Source: Candidatus Krumholzibacteriia bacterium
GTDB taxonomy: Bacteria; Krumholzibacteriota; Krumholzibacteriia; WVZY01; JAKEHA01
NCBI GenBank assembly: GCA_029865265.1
Contig: JAOUHG010000002.1
Coordinates: forward strand, 1 to 64,000
Reading direction: 5' to 3'
Length of the DNA stretch: 64,000 nucleotides
Each line of letters opens with the position of its first letter. Within the stretch, counting starts at the first letter, position 1. Both the position numbers and the translations under genes were made by a program. Under the pieces are notes generated by a model. It saw nothing but the letters and a program-made list of their open reading frames with translations. It made no database searches and was not told where the DNA came from. Shown here piece after piece: positions 8,764 to 17,515 of the stretch.

Positions 8764-9870
8764 TCAGCGAGCCGACGCCGCGCCCTGCCGCAGCGAGGAA
8801 AAGTACTCCGTGTAGGCGGCGCCCAGGCGTTCCGGCGAGAAGCGATCCCGGATGTAACCACGGGCGGCATCGCCCAGCGCACGCCGCGCCGTCTCGTCGA
8901 CCAGGTCCCGCACCGCCGCCACCATGCCGTCGAGTGAGTCTGTCACCACGCCCACACCCGCCTCACGAATGAGGCCGTCGATATCGTTGAAGGTGACCAC
9001 CGGGACGCCCTGGTTCCACGCCTCGAGGTAGGCGTTGGGGAACCCCTCGACCGCGGAAGTGTTGACCAGCAGCGCCGCACGCGACAGTACCGTGGCCACC
9101 TCGTCGTGCGGGCGGCGCCCCATCATGGTCACGTTGGGAAGTTTCGCCGCCTCCTCGCGAACGCGCGCCGAGAACTCGGGCTCGCTCGGGAAGTCACCGC
9201 CCAGGACCACAAACTCCCGCTCGGGTACGCGTCGCGCCAGCTCGAGAAGCAGGTCGGGGCGCTTCACCGACCACAGCGAGCCGATCCACACGATGATGTC
9301 GCGCGTGCCCGCCTCCTGCGGCGGCGCAGGCGCGATGCCGTTGGGAATCAGCCGTACCGGCCTGCCCAGCGTCTCCGCGGCCGCGCGCTGTGTCTCGTTC
9401 TGCACAACGATACCCGCACAGCGATTGAGACCGTACCGGAACAACATGCGGTCGCGAAATCCGCCGACGGTCACCGCGCGCGGATCGAAGTCGCCGTCAC
9501 TGCCCGCGCCGTAGACGAACGGGCGGCGCCGGCGCCGGCAATGCATGGCCACCAACCCGGTGATCATACCCGCGTTGCGCTGGTAGTACACGTCGGCATT
9601 CGCGCGTTCCAGAGCCGCCATGACACCGCTCCAGCGCGGGTGGAAGAAGCGCAGCCCGGGAAGGCCGTCGGCCGAGTAGAACGCGTTCTCGGCGGGAAGC
9701 GGCAGCGACGTGCCATTGGGCAGGTCGGTAACCACCAGCACCACCTCCTGCCCCGCCGCGCGCAACGCGTCGGCCACGAACGCCGCCTGCACCTCGGCGC
9801 CCCCGAAATGCACGCGCCCGGTCACACCGTAATAGGAGGTCAGACGTGGGGATACGATGCAGACCTTCAC
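8764..9870 (-). CDS. Glycosyltransferase family 4
   Basis: A 368-residue GT-B fold glycosyltransferase. The N-terminal acceptor domain starts MKVCIVSPRLTSYYG and contains the glycine-rich HFGGAEVQA loop (residues about 22-30). The C-terminal nucleotide-sugar domain shows IVWIGSLWSVKRPDLLLELA and the donor-site signature NTSAVEGFPNAYLEAWNQGVPVV as two adjacent pieces with the E-x7-E pattern. It probably transfers a sugar during surface glycan synthesis in the cytoplasm. It lies 4 bp after the metallopeptidase gene and 7 bp before asnB, so the three are likely one transcript. The specific sugar is unknown. Confidence 0.9.
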   Translation of the reverse strand: MKVCIVSPRLTSYYGVTGRVHFGGAEVQAAFVADALRAAGQEVVLVVTDLPNGTSLPLPAENAFYSADGLPGLRFFHPRWSGVMAALERANADVYYQRNAGMITGLVAMHCRRRRRPFVYGAGSDGDFDPRAVTVGGFRDRMLFRYGLNRCAGIVVQNETQRAAAETLGRPVRLIPNGIAPAPPQEAGTRDIIVWIGSLWSVKRPDLLLELARRVPEREFVVLGGDFPSEPEFSARVREEAAKLPNVTMMGRRPHDEVATVLSRAALLVNTSAVEGFPNAYLEAWNQGVPVVTFNDIDGLIREAGVGVVTDSLDGMVAAVRDLVDETARRALGDAARGYIRDRFSPERLGAAYTEYFSSLRQGAASAR

Positions 9871-9874
9871 GGCC

Positions 9875-10789
9875 TCACTCTTCCAGTTGCCGGAACTTGC
9901 GCCGGCTTCGGATCAGGTGACGCGCGATCACGGCGATGAACAGCAGCGCGGCGAAACCGAACAGGGGACCTTCCTGCAGCGCGAACAGCCGCGAGCGATA
10001 GCGGCGCTCGAGGTCGTCCTGGAAGTAGGCGCCGTAGTCGGCCAGGCTGAAGCCCCAGAAGTCCTGGAACGCACCCTCGAAGTTGCGCCGCCGGTCCACC
10101 TCGGCCAGGAACGCGGGCAGGCGTTCGAAACCGCCCGCGGTGAACAGCTCGCGGAACGCCGCGTACGACACCCGGTACGCCCCCTGCGCGCGCGACTCCT
10201 CCGCAGGATAACTGTATGTCATGTCGCGCAGCGGCGGCGCCGACCCGTTCCATACGCTGGTCGCCAGCTGCCAGCCGTCCACCATGGACCACTCGCGCGC
10301 CTGCCACTGCGCCAGTCCCTCCAGAAACCAGATGGGAAAACGAACGCGCGGCACGCGCTGGTAGAGCAGCAGGTGCGAGAGCTCGTGCGGCACCACTTCC
10401 TCGAGCGAGTTGTACGCGCGCGTGGCCTTGTTGACGTCCACCAGGATGCGCTGCTCCTCGAGCACCGCGAATGCGACACCCCACGTGGGCAGGCCTTCCT
10501 CCAGGGTGCGGTCGTAACCGCGCGCGTCGGAGGTCACCACGATATCGATGGGGGTGATGTGCGCGAGGCCCAGTTCCGCGGCGATGCGCGGAATCTCGGC
10601 GCGGCAGATGTCGGTCACCTTGTCCGCCACGCGGCCATAGCGGTTCTCGTAACGGATGGTGACGGGAAGCGGGGCGAGATCGCGCACCAGGCCGCCCGTC
10701 GCGGGGTCCTGCGCGCCCGCGGGGGACGCCGGGGCGAGTGCCGCCAGCGCCAGCGCCAGTACGCGCGCAGCGCGAAACAGCCGGCTCAT
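9875..10789 (-). CDS. Membrane-anchored zinc metallopeptidase, peptidase MA-like
   Basis: A 304-residue gluzincin-type protein. The start at 10789 (MSRLFRAARVLALALAALA) gives a clean signal peptide cleaved after GAQ; an upstream ATG at 10813 overlaps the mnmA stop and adds nothing. The zinc motif HELSH is at 135-139, preceded by VVP, and EGLAQW (third ligand Glu at about 157) follows. This is the pattern of the peptidase MA-like domain. A C-terminal helix (LFGFAALLFIAVIARHLI, about 274-291) followed by RSRRK anchors it in the inner membrane with the catalytic domain in the periplasm. The substrate is unknown. It is co-directional with mnmA upstream (13 bp) and the glycosyltransferase downstream. 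Confidence 0.8.
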   Translation of the reverse strand: MSRLFRAARVLALALAALAPASPAGAQDPATGGLVRDLAPLPVTIRYENRYGRVADKVTDICRAEIPRIAAELGLAHITPIDIVVTSDARGYDRTLEEGLPTWGVAFAVLEEQRILVDVNKATRAYNSLEEVVPHELSHLLLYQRVPRVRFPIWFLEGLAQWQAREWSMVDGWQLATSVWNGSAPPLRDMTYSYPAEESRAQGAYRVSYAAFRELFTAGGFERLPAFLAEVDRRRNFEGAFQDFWGFSLADYGAYFQDDLERRYRSRLFALQEGPLFGFAALLFIAVIARHLIRSRRKFRQLEE

Positions 10790-10802
10790 CACAACACCGC
10801 GC

Positions 10803-11918
10803 TCAGCGAACACCGGCCGCCTCGATCACGCCCGCACCCACCACAACGTCGCCGTCGAAGAAGGCGATGGTCTGGCCGGGTGCGACCGCGCGCTGGGCGT
10901 TCGCAAAGGTCACACGCGCACGGCTCCCCCGCACGGACAGCCCGGCGATGGCTTCGGCGGGATGACGCGAACGGATCTGCGCGGTCAGCGCGGACGGGTC
11001 TGCGACCGCGTCGGCGTCGATCCACGCCAGGCTGCACTCGAGTTCGCAACGCAGCAGATTCTCTTCGTCGCCCAGCACCACCGCGTTGCGCTCGGCGTCC
11101 AGCGCCACCACGTACTGCGGCTTCGCCGCCGACACGCCCAGCCCGCGCCGCTGGCCCACGGTGAAGGCGGCAACGCCGTCGTGCTCGCCGATGACCTCGC
11201 CGCGCGTGTTTTCGATGGGCCCCGCGGCCAGCGGCACGCGGCCGTCCAGGAACTCGCGCAGTGACCGTGTGGAGACGAAGCACACCTCCTGGCTGTCCGG
11301 CTTCTCGGCGATGGACAGGCCCGCGTCGCGCGCGTGGCCGCGCACCGACGGTTTCTCGCGGTCGCCGAGCGGAAACAGCACGCGGTCCAGAATGGCGGGA
11401 TTCACCGCGGAGAGAAAGTACGCCTGGTCCTTGGCGGCGTGCGCGGCGCGTGCCACGTAGTGACGTCCCGCATGGGAGCGGAACACGCGCGCGTAGTGCC
11501 CGGTGGCGACGAACTCGAAATCCATCTGTTCCGCCCAGTTCACCAGCGTGTCGAAACGGACAATCGAATTGCAGCGCACGCACGGGTTGGGGGTGCGGCC
11601 GCGCGCGTACTCGGCGAGGAAGTCGTCGTACACCTGGCGCCCGAACATCTCCTCGGTGCTTACCACCAGGTGGCGGATGCCGATGCGCTGGCACACGCCG
11701 CGCGCGTCGTCGATGGCGTCGGTGGAGCAGCAGCTCCGCTCGGGAATCGTGGCGCTGTCGCCGTAGCAGTAGTTCTTCATGGTCACGCCCACCACGCGGT
11801 AGCCGGCCTCCACCAGCGCCAGCGCGGACACGGCGGAGTCCACCCCGCCACTCATGGCGAGCAGAACGCTGCGCCCGTCACCGGGGCGCGAATCGATGGA
11901 TAGATAACTTCCCTGCAT
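10803..11918 (-). CDS. mnmA: tRNA-specific 2-thiouridylase MnmA
   Basis: A 371-residue enzyme that installs sulfur at U34 of Lys, Glu and Gln tRNAs in the cytoplasm. Visible signatures: ATP PP-loop AMSGGVDSA (residues about 21-29), CSTDAIDDARGVC, the first catalytic cysteine in NPCVRCN (about 117-123), GHYAR, DQAYFL, and the second catalytic cysteine in KPDSQEVCFV. The start was set at 11918 because homology begins with the short lead before SVLLAMSGG; the frame stays open further upstream, but that region codes for the neighbouring TPR gene on another frame. Confidence 0.96.
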   Translation of the reverse strand: MQGSYLSIDSRPGDGRSVLLAMSGGVDSAVSALALVEAGYRVVGVTMKNYCYGDSATIPERSCCSTDAIDDARGVCQRIGIRHLVVSTEEMFGRQVYDDFLAEYARGRTPNPCVRCNSIVRFDTLVNWAEQMDFEFVATGHYARVFRSHAGRHYVARAAHAAKDQAYFLSAVNPAILDRVLFPLGDREKPSVRGHARDAGLSIAEKPDSQEVCFVSTRSLREFLDGRVPLAAGPIENTRGEVIGEHDGVAAFTVGQRRGLGVSAAKPQYVVALDAERNAVVLGDEENLLRCELECSLAWIDADAVADPSALTAQIRSRHPAEAIAGLSVRGSRARVTFANAQRAVAPGQTIAFFDGDVVVGAGVIEAAGVR

Positions 11919-11968
11919 GGTCACCACGTTCGTGTGGCCGCTCGCGATTCCACTTCCCCCACAACGAA

Positions 11969-12002
11969 GAATCCTCCCCGCCGGTCGCGGCGGAGAGGAT
12001 TC
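11969..12002 (-). terminator. Hairpin terminator downstream of TPR gene
   Basis: GAATCCTC at 11969-11976 pairs with GAGGATTC at 11995-12002, and CCGCCG pairs with CGGCGG inside, leaving a GTCG tetraloop and one C-A mismatch. The stem is very stable, but the following minus-strand sequence (TTCGTTGTG) is only weakly T-rich, so termination may be partial. It lies between the TPR gene and mnmA. Confidence 0.6.
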
Positions 12003-12039
12003 TCGTAGACGACGTTCACGCCGCAGATCCGGGCCGGAA

Positions 12040-13209
12040 CTACTGTCCCGCCGCCGCCTGCTGGCGCTTCTTGAGATTCTCCTGGCGCGTGATCTTGGCC
12101 TTGGCGTAGGCGCCCCACTGCGGGTCGCCGGTGGCACGCTGGAATACGGAGATGGCTTCGTCGTACGAGCCCACCTTCTCCAGCGCCTCACCCCACGCCA
12201 CGTACAGGCCGGCCTTCTTGTCGGTGTGCTCCAGGCCCTTCTTGGACATGTTGATGGCGTCGCCGTAGCGGCCCTGCTCGTTGTAGCACGCCGCCAGTTC
12301 CTGGTAGGCCAGCGCGAAGTCCGGCTTGATCTCGATGGCCTTCTCCAGGTAGGGCGTCGCTTCCTTGAACTTCTTCTGAGCCTTGAGCGAAGCGCCCAGG
12401 TTGTACTGGTAGGACGCGTTGTCGGGCTTCTCCGCAACGAGTTCCGTGTACACCGCCGCCGACTTCTCGAACTGCTGCTCGTTGATGAGGATCTTGCCCA
12501 GTTGCGACTGGAAGCGCACGCGCGTGTCGCCGGTGGTGGCGGCAATGGCACGCTCGAAGGTGTCGATGGCCTTGGCGCTGTCCTTCTGCTCCGCGTAGAT
12601 CTGCGCCAGCGAGCCCAGTGACTGCGCGTCCTCGGGATTGCTGGTGACGGCCATCTCGTAGAACTCGGCCGCCTTGTCCAGTTTCCCCTGCTTCTGGTAG
12701 AGGAAGCCCAGGTGAACCGCGGCGTCGTAACTGGCCGGGTCGATGGCGAGCATGGCGTCGTACGACACCACCGCGCCGGCGTACTGGGCGTCCGCCGCGT
12801 CATTCTGATCCGCCTTGGCGGCCTGCTCGGCGGCGAGGATCTGCGTGTGGCCCAGGTTGGAGAGCAGGTCCAGGCGCTGCGGCTCCAGCTTGTGCGCCGC
12901 GGCGTAGGCCTCCGCGGCCCGGGGATAGTTCTTCAACTCGCGGTAGCACGCGCCCAGGTCCTGCCACGCGGCGATGCGCGCGGGCTCCTGCTGCACGACC
13001 TTCTCCAGTTCCTCCGCGGCCTTGTCGAACTGCTTCGCCGTCATCAGCTGGGAGGCGGTCTGGTGCATCATGTCGACGGTGGTGAGCTGCCGCTCGAACC
13101 CGTGCTCGTCCTTGGTCTTGTCGAGCACTTCCTGGGCGGTGGCCGAACCTGCCCACGCGGCCAGGCACAACGCCGCGGTTAGTGCGGAAACTCGCGCGAA
13201 AGCTCTCAT
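12040..13209 (-). CDS. Periplasmic tetratricopeptide-repeat protein
   Basis: A 389-residue protein with a signal peptide (MRAFARVSALTAALCLAAW ... ATAQ, cleavage near residue 25) and about nine TPR units of 34 residues, recognisable by A-W-x-x-L-G, A-x-x-x-Y and D-P-x-x pattern, for example PARIAAWQDLGACYRELKNY and NASYQYNLGASLKAQKKFKE. TPR arrays bind partner proteins; no enzymatic domain is present. The ribosome-binding site is ACGGAGG, nine nt before the ATG, and a good sigma-70 promoter lies about 100 bp upstream (13315-13343). The gene appears to be transcribed on its own, ending at the hairpin 11969-12002. Confidence 0.87.
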   Translation of the reverse strand: MRAFARVSALTAALCLAAWAGSATAQEVLDKTKDEHGFERQLTTVDMMHQTASQLMTAKQFDKAAEELEKVVQQEPARIAAWQDLGACYRELKNYPRAAEAYAAAHKLEPQRLDLLSNLGHTQILAAEQAAKADQNDAADAQYAGAVVSYDAMLAIDPASYDAAVHLGFLYQKQGKLDKAAEFYEMAVTSNPEDAQSLGSLAQIYAEQKDSAKAIDTFERAIAATTGDTRVRFQSQLGKILINEQQFEKSAAVYTELVAEKPDNASYQYNLGASLKAQKKFKEATPYLEKAIEIKPDFALAYQELAACYNEQGRYGDAINMSKKGLEHTDKKAGLYVAWGEALEKVGSYDEAISVFQRATGDPQWGAYAKAKITRQENLKKRQQAAAGQ

Positions 13210-13314
13210 CGTTCCGATCCTCCGTAGGGCTTGAGCTGGTTCGCAGGGGGCGAACCGCTTGAACAGGGCGAAGATAGGGGAAACGGGCCCGCTCGGCCCG
13301 CCGATCTGTCATCA

Positions 13315-13343
13315 AAGGTAGCGGAGGCGAGTCGTTGTGTCAA
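13315..13343 (-). promoter_or_regulatory. Sigma-70-type promoter for the TPR gene
   Basis: Reading the minus strand, a perfect -35 box TTGACA (13338-13343) is separated by 17 bp from TACCTT (13315-13320). The predicted start of transcription lies near 13308, giving a leader of about 100 nt before the ATG at 13209. Confidence 0.65.
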
Positions 13344-13362
13344 GTGTATATTTTGATTGATC

Positions 13363-14082
13363 TTACGGTGTTTCGGCCAGGTACTGGCGGATGATGCGCA
13401 CGTTCTCCGCGGCGGTACGGCCCAGTTCGCCGTCCGGGTCCAGTTTCGCCACCTGCTCCCATTCGACGAGCGCCTCGACGAAGATCTTCGCCTCCGCGAA
13501 CGCGAGGCCCAGGTTGTAGTGCGCCTGCGGGCTCCCGGGGTCGACCTGCAGCGCACGCTGGTAGAGGTCCATGGCCTCGGACCTGTTGCCCGCGGTGTAC
13601 TCGAGAAACCCGAGGTGGCAGTACGCGAGGACGTCGTCGGGGTCGATGGCGATGGCACGCTTGAAGGCGCTGCGCGCCTCGTTGCTCTTGCGGCCGGCGT
13701 CGTAGGCGAGCCCCATGTTGACGAAGGCGCGCGAGTAATCGGGATCGATGGTGATGGCGCGCAGGTACTGCGTGGTGGCGGAATCGAGGTACGCGGTCGC
13801 TTCGGCGCCGTGCTCGGGTGGAACCTCCATGGCCAGCGCATACCAGGCGTTGCCGGTATGAAAGGCCAGCCGGGCGTCGGCGGGTTGCGCGGCGGTCAGA
13901 ACACGCAGGGTGTCGAGCTGCGCCTGCGGCGTCATCGCTCCCAGCCGGTCGGCAAGCGACGGCGGCGGAGCGGGCTCGCGCGTGGAGGCGTGCTTGCCGC
14001 AGCCGGCCACTCCCGGCGCCAGCGCGCAACACGCGGCCAGCGCCAGCGCGGCTAGTAGCGCGCTCCCCGTTTTCGTTTCCAT
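13363..14082 (-). CDS. TPR lipoprotein
   Basis: A 239-residue protein with a lipoprotein signal: hydrophobic stretch LLAALALAACCALAPG followed by V-A-G-C (Cys at about residue 28). The mature part has four TPR units: about 72-105 DARLAFHTGNAWYALAM, SRAFVNMGLAYDAGRKSNEA, VLAYCHLGFLEYTAGNRSEA and PQAHYNLGLAFAEAKIFVEA. It is probably an envelope-anchored adaptor. The start overlaps the end of the outer-membrane barrel gene by 31 bp, so it is the last gene of the TonB/ExbBD operon. Confidence 0.85.
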   Translation of the reverse strand: METKTGSALLAALALAACCALAPGVAGCGKHASTREPAPPPSLADRLGAMTPQAQLDTLRVLTAAQPADARLAFHTGNAWYALAMEVPPEHGAEATAYLDSATTQYLRAITIDPDYSRAFVNMGLAYDAGRKSNEARSAFKRAIAIDPDDVLAYCHLGFLEYTAGNRSEAMDLYQRALQVDPGSPQAHYNLGLAFAEAKIFVEALVEWEQVAKLDPDGELGRTAAENVRIIRQYLAETP

Positions 14083-15260
14083 TCTTCCGACCCCGCAATG
14101 CTCAGGAAAAAGCGAACGAACTGATCCTCGTAATTATTGGTCTCCACCGAACCGGTCTTGCCGAACTGGAGCGCCAGATCCAGCTTACCGGTCTTGCTGC
14201 GAAACAGCAAGCCGGTGCCGAGCGTGAACGCCACCTTCTTGATGGGCTCGCCGTCGGGCATGGTGTAGGGCAGTTGCTCCCATCGCGCCGAGGCGCGGAT
14301 GGGCAGCAACGCGTTCCCCTCGCGGTACTCGACCCCGATCGACGCCACCTCTTCACGGACCAGCCGTTCGGGGGGAACCGACAGGCCGCTGAAGTTCTCG
14401 AAGTCGCGAACCGCGCCGCCCGCGTACGCGGTGAAGCCCGCGCCCAGGCGCACCACCGCCGACGCCGTCCAGCGCGCCGGCAACGACACCGTTTCCTGGT
14501 AGCTGCTGTTCGCACTGGCGTTGGTATGGGTCTCGTCCACCGACACGTCGTAGTCGACAACCCCCTCGTAGACCAGGCCCAGCGACACCCGGTTCACCGG
14601 GCGCAGCACCACACCGCCCCCCCAGCTGCCGCCGCTGAACTCCCGGTACTGGTTGCTGACCGCGTCCGCGGTGGAGGCACCCACGAAGTCGATGATCCAG
14701 CGATCCTGGATGGTCCCGCGCTCCAGCGAGTACGAACCACCCAGCTTGAGGTAGCGTCCCAGGTCCGCCGCCAGCACGAAAGGCACGGACCACAGGCCGC
14801 CGCTGCGCTCGAAACGATCGAAGTAGACGTCGCCCTCGCTGGTCACCTGCTCCACGCTGAAACTGCCGTCGGGATCATAGCGCCCGCGGTACCCCAGCGA
14901 CACGCTCAGCCTCTTCTTGTAAATGGGAAACGCAAAGTTGAATCCGCTGATCTTGGTGGAGACACTCTTCTCCTGCGCATCGGCCGACTTGTTATCGTCG
15001 CTGGTCACGTAGCCGGCCACGCAGAACGTCACGCGCTTTGCCCACGCCATGGTGGCCGGGTTTTGCTGCAGGACACCGAGCGAGTCGTCCATGAGCTGCA
15101 CGAAGCCACCCAGCGCCGCGGTGCGCGCATCGCCCACGTCCATGTGCTCGCCCAGCAGGTTGAGCCCGAACACCGATTCCGCCACGCCACTGCGCGGCGC
15201 GCACAACGCCGCGGCACCCAGCAGGGCGGCGAGGAGGATGCGCGTGGCCGCCCGGTTCAT
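14052..15260 (-). CDS. Outer-membrane beta-barrel protein (PorV/FadL-like)
   Basis: A 402-residue exported protein. It has a signal peptide (MNRAATRILLAALLGAAALC ... AES) and then GDARTAALGGFVQLMDDSLGVLQQNPATMAW, quoted here in shortened sense: the G-D-A-R-T-A-A-L-G-G and Q-N-P-A motif near the mature N-terminus is characteristic of PorV/FadL-type barrels in FCB bacteria. The remainder alternates amphipathic strands with aromatic girdles and short turns to the end. It probably sits in the outer membrane as a porin-like or secretion-associated barrel. The ATG overlaps the TGA of the upstream lipoprotein (ATGA), showing translational coupling. No specific substrate is evident. Confidence 0.8.
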   Translation of the reverse strand: MNRAATRILLAALLGAAALCAPRSGVAESVFGLNLLGEHMDVGDARTAALGGFVQLMDDSLGVLQQNPATMAWAKRVTFCVAGYVTSDDNKSADAQEKSVSTKISGFNFAFPIYKKRLSVSLGYRGRYDPDGSFSVEQVTSEGDVYFDRFERSGGLWSVPFVLAADLGRYLKLGGSYSLERGTIQDRWIIDFVGASTADAVSNQYREFSGGSWGGGVVLRPVNRVSLGLVYEGVVDYDVSVDETHTNASANSSYQETVSLPARWTASAVVRLGAGFTAYAGGAVRDFENFSGLSVPPERLVREEVASIGVEYREGNALLPIRASARWEQLPYTMPDGEPIKKVAFTLGTGLLFRSKTGKLDLALQFGKTGSVETNNYEDQFVRFFLSIAGSEEWKRKRGARY

Positions 15261-16408
15261 CTGTCGAACTCGGCCGGCGTGGATGAGGTGATGTACACAC
15301 GCGGGCGCAGTGTGTCCTGCGCCGCCGTGCCGTAGAACTCAATCTGGCGCACCGCGGAGTTGTCCGCCACCAGGCGCAGGGTGAAGCCGTTGTCCTCCAG
15401 CGTGCCCTGCAGGGTGAGAAAGATCGAGTTGGTCAGCTTGAAGTCGACCACCCCGTCCCCCTCCAGAATCTCCACGTTGGTCACCAGCTGGCCGGAGGTG
15501 AAATCCGCGCTGGCCGGGTCGGACGAGTTGGGCACGAAGATCACCGCGCGGGTGTTGGTGCCCAGCACGGATCCGGGCACCAGGTGGAAACGCACGCGCG
15601 CCGTGTGCACGGCGGACTCCTCGGCCAGTTCGTCCAGACGCACGCGGAAATAGATCCGGCGCAGGTGGCCGTCCGAGATGATGAGGTTGTTCGTTGCCAC
15701 CTCGGGGCGCACGAAGATGGCGTCCGCACTGGCGTAGTAGCGGCTCTGGAAACCGCCCACGTAGTTTACCTGGAGCTGCGGCTTGTCCTGGGCCGACTCG
15801 CGCGACTTGAAGGTGGCGAGGCGCTCGCTGGTGTCGGTGTAGACGATGGCGATCGCGGTGCGGGTGGTGTCATTGCGCACCCAACCCTGCACCAGGTCGG
15901 CCGGCAGCGGATAGCTGACGGGAAACGTCTGCAACATGCGGTCCACCGAACCCGTCACCGGGTCCGGGATCACGGCCAGCGTGTCCAGCGTGGGCACCGA
16001 GTCGCCGTTGGCATACTGGAAGGTCAGGCGGTAGAAGCGGGCCGGGAACGTCCCGGTGAGGTCGCGCGCCACCAGGCGCAGGTTCGCGCTTTCCACCACG
16101 CGGCCCGCGTCCGCGCTGGACCCGGAGTACGAGATGTTGATGATCATCGCGCGGGTGTAGCCGTCCAGGGTGCCGAGCTCCAGCGTGGAGTCGTTCCAGA
16201 TGAGCGAGTGGTACTGCAGAACCGTGTCCGCGTAGACCGCGATGGTGTCCTGGAAGACCGTCCCGGGTTTGCTGCCCAGCAGGTCGGAATCCGAACCCAC
16301 CGGTCCGTCTGGATCAGACGAACACGCGAGCGCCACGGCGAGCGCGGTGGCGGCGAGCGCGGCCAGGAGCATGCGCCTCCGGCGCGCGCGAGGGTTGGCA
16401 GAGAGCAT
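15257..16408 (-). CDS. Lipoprotein of unknown function in the TonB operon
   Basis: A 383-residue protein starting MLSANPRARRRRMLLAALA at 16408, with AAGGTG as ribosome-binding site. A signal ending A-L-A-C places the lipidated Cys near residue 29, followed by SSDPDGPVGSDSDLLG. The mature region is rich in beta strands and Thr/Asp and lacks motifs I recognise; the pattern (paired strands such as RLVARDLTGTFPARFYRLTF and repeated 'L-x-V-x-Y-V-G' segments) suggests beta-sandwich domains. It lies between exbD and the barrel gene and overlaps the latter by ATGA, so it probably works with that barrel at the outer membrane. Confidence 0.75.
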   Translation of the reverse strand: MLSANPRARRRRMLLAALAATALAVALACSSDPDGPVGSDSDLLGSKPGTVFQDTIAVYADTVLQYHSLIWNDSTLELGTLDGYTRAMIINISYSGSSADAGRVVESANLRLVARDLTGTFPARFYRLTFQYANGDSVPTLDTLAVIPDPVTGSVDRMLQTFPVSYPLPADLVQGWVRNDTTRTAIAIVYTDTSERLATFKSRESAQDKPQLQVNYVGGFQSRYYASADAIFVRPEVATNNLIISDGHLRRIYFRVRLDELAEESAVHTARVRFHLVPGSVLGTNTRAVIFVPNSSDPASADFTSGQLVTNVEILEGDGVVDFKLTNSIFLTLQGTLEDNGFTLRLVADNSAVRQIEFYGTAAQDTLRPRVYITSSTPAEFDR

Positions 16409-16455
16409 CGGCACCTTGTAGCACACGGCCGCCGGGCGGTCAAGACAACCGCGGC

Positions 16456-16857
16456 TCACTTCTCTGGCTCCGTGGCCACGGTGAGCTTCTTCACGCCCGC
16501 ACCCTTGATGAGATCCAGCACGTGAATCACCGCTCCGTGCGACACCCGCGAGTCCGCCTTGAGCACGACCGCCTTCTCGTCCTGGTCCGCCAGGCGGTTG
16601 ATGAGCGCCTGTTCCAGCAACGCGGGTTCGATGGGCTCGTCGTTCACGAACACCGCCCCCGACTCGTCCATGTACACCACGATCGGGCTCTGGCGCACCG
16701 CCTCCGCGTTGCGGGCCTCGGGGAGCTGCAGGCTGATGGCCGGCTGGCTCACGAAGGTGGTGGACACGATGAAGAAGATGAGCAGCAGGAACAGCACGTC
16801 GATGAGCGACGTGAGGTTGATGATGACCGATCGTTTTCTCGCGCGTCGAAGTTCCAT
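16456..16857 (-). CDS. ExbD/TolR-type energy-transducing protein
   Basis: A 133-residue protein with the ExbD/TolR layout: basic start MELRRARKRS, one membrane helix containing the essential proton-path aspartate (INLTSLIDVLFLLLIFFIV, Asp near residue 20), then a periplasmic domain ending IKGAGVKKLTVATEPEK. With the ExbB-like protein 22 bp upstream and a TonB-like protein before that, it forms a proton-powered complex that drives an outer-membrane process. Whether it serves TonB transport or a Tol-like role cannot be decided, but the TonB-type partner favours the former. Confidence 0.93.
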   Translation of the reverse strand: MELRRARKRSVIINLTSLIDVLFLLLIFFIVSTTFVSQPAISLQLPEARNAEAVRQSPIVVYMDESGAVFVNDEPIEPALLEQALINRLADQDEKAVVLKADSRVSHGAVIHVLDLIKGAGVKKLTVATEPEK

Positions 16858-16879
16858 CGCTCACCGGGCCGGGCCCGGT

Positions 16880-17515
16880 TTACCGCGCTCCCTTCGCCGC
16901 CTGCGCGTCCGCTTCCATCACGGCCAGCTGGCGCAGCAGGGTGTGCGAGTAGGTGTCGATGCGGATGACCAGTCCGTCGATGCGCGCGTCGAGCAGGTTG
17001 TAGGCGATCAGCGCCGGAATACCGATGACGAGCCCGAACACGGTCGTGATCAGCGCCTGCGCGATGCCCCCGGAGAGCACCCCGGTCTGGCCCACGCCCG
17101 ACACGCTGATCACCGAGAACACCTGGATCATGCCCGTCACCGTGCCCAGCAGCCCCAGCAGTGGTCCCGCCGCCGCGGCCGTTTCCAGCAGCACCATGTA
17201 GCGGTCGAGCCGCTTGACCTCGCGCCGCCCCGTGTCCTCCATGGCCTGGCGCACGATGTGCACCGGCTTGCTCGCCACCTCGAGCCCCGCGTGCACGATG
17301 TTGGCAAACGGGGTGTCGAACCGTTCGCAGATCTTCATGGCGAGCGGTATGTCGGCCGGTGTCTGGATGGACTCGATGCAACTGACGATCTCCCCCTGGA
17401 TCACGCGGGGGCCGCGCAGCGCAATCAGCTTCTCAATGGTCACCGCCACCGCGATCATCGAGAGCACGGCAAGCGGGATCATCACCGGCCCACCCTTTAC
17501 GAATATCGCCCACAT
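16880..17515 (-). CDS. ExbB/TolQ/MotA-family proton channel protein
   Basis: A 211-residue protein with three membrane helices: about 7-29 (GGPVMIPLAVLSMIAVAVTI), about 110-140 (LLETAAAAGPLLGLLGTVTGM) and about 150-175 (GGIAQALITTVFGLVIGIPAL). The A-A-x-A-G-P-L-L-G-L-L-G-T-V pattern is the family hallmark. It assembles with ExbD around TonB and uses the proton gradient. The start is 1 bp after the TonB-like stop, and exbD follows 22 bp later. Confidence 0.94.
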   Translation of the reverse strand: MWAIFVKGGPVMIPLAVLSMIAVAVTIEKLIALRGPRVIQGEIVSCIESIQTPADIPLAMKICERFDTPFANIVHAGLEVASKPVHIVRQAMEDTGRREVKRLDRYMVLLETAAAAGPLLGLLGTVTGMIQVFSVISVSGVGQTGVLSGGIAQALITTVFGLVIGIPALIAYNLLDARIDGLVIRIDTYSHTLLRQLAVMEADAQAAKGAR

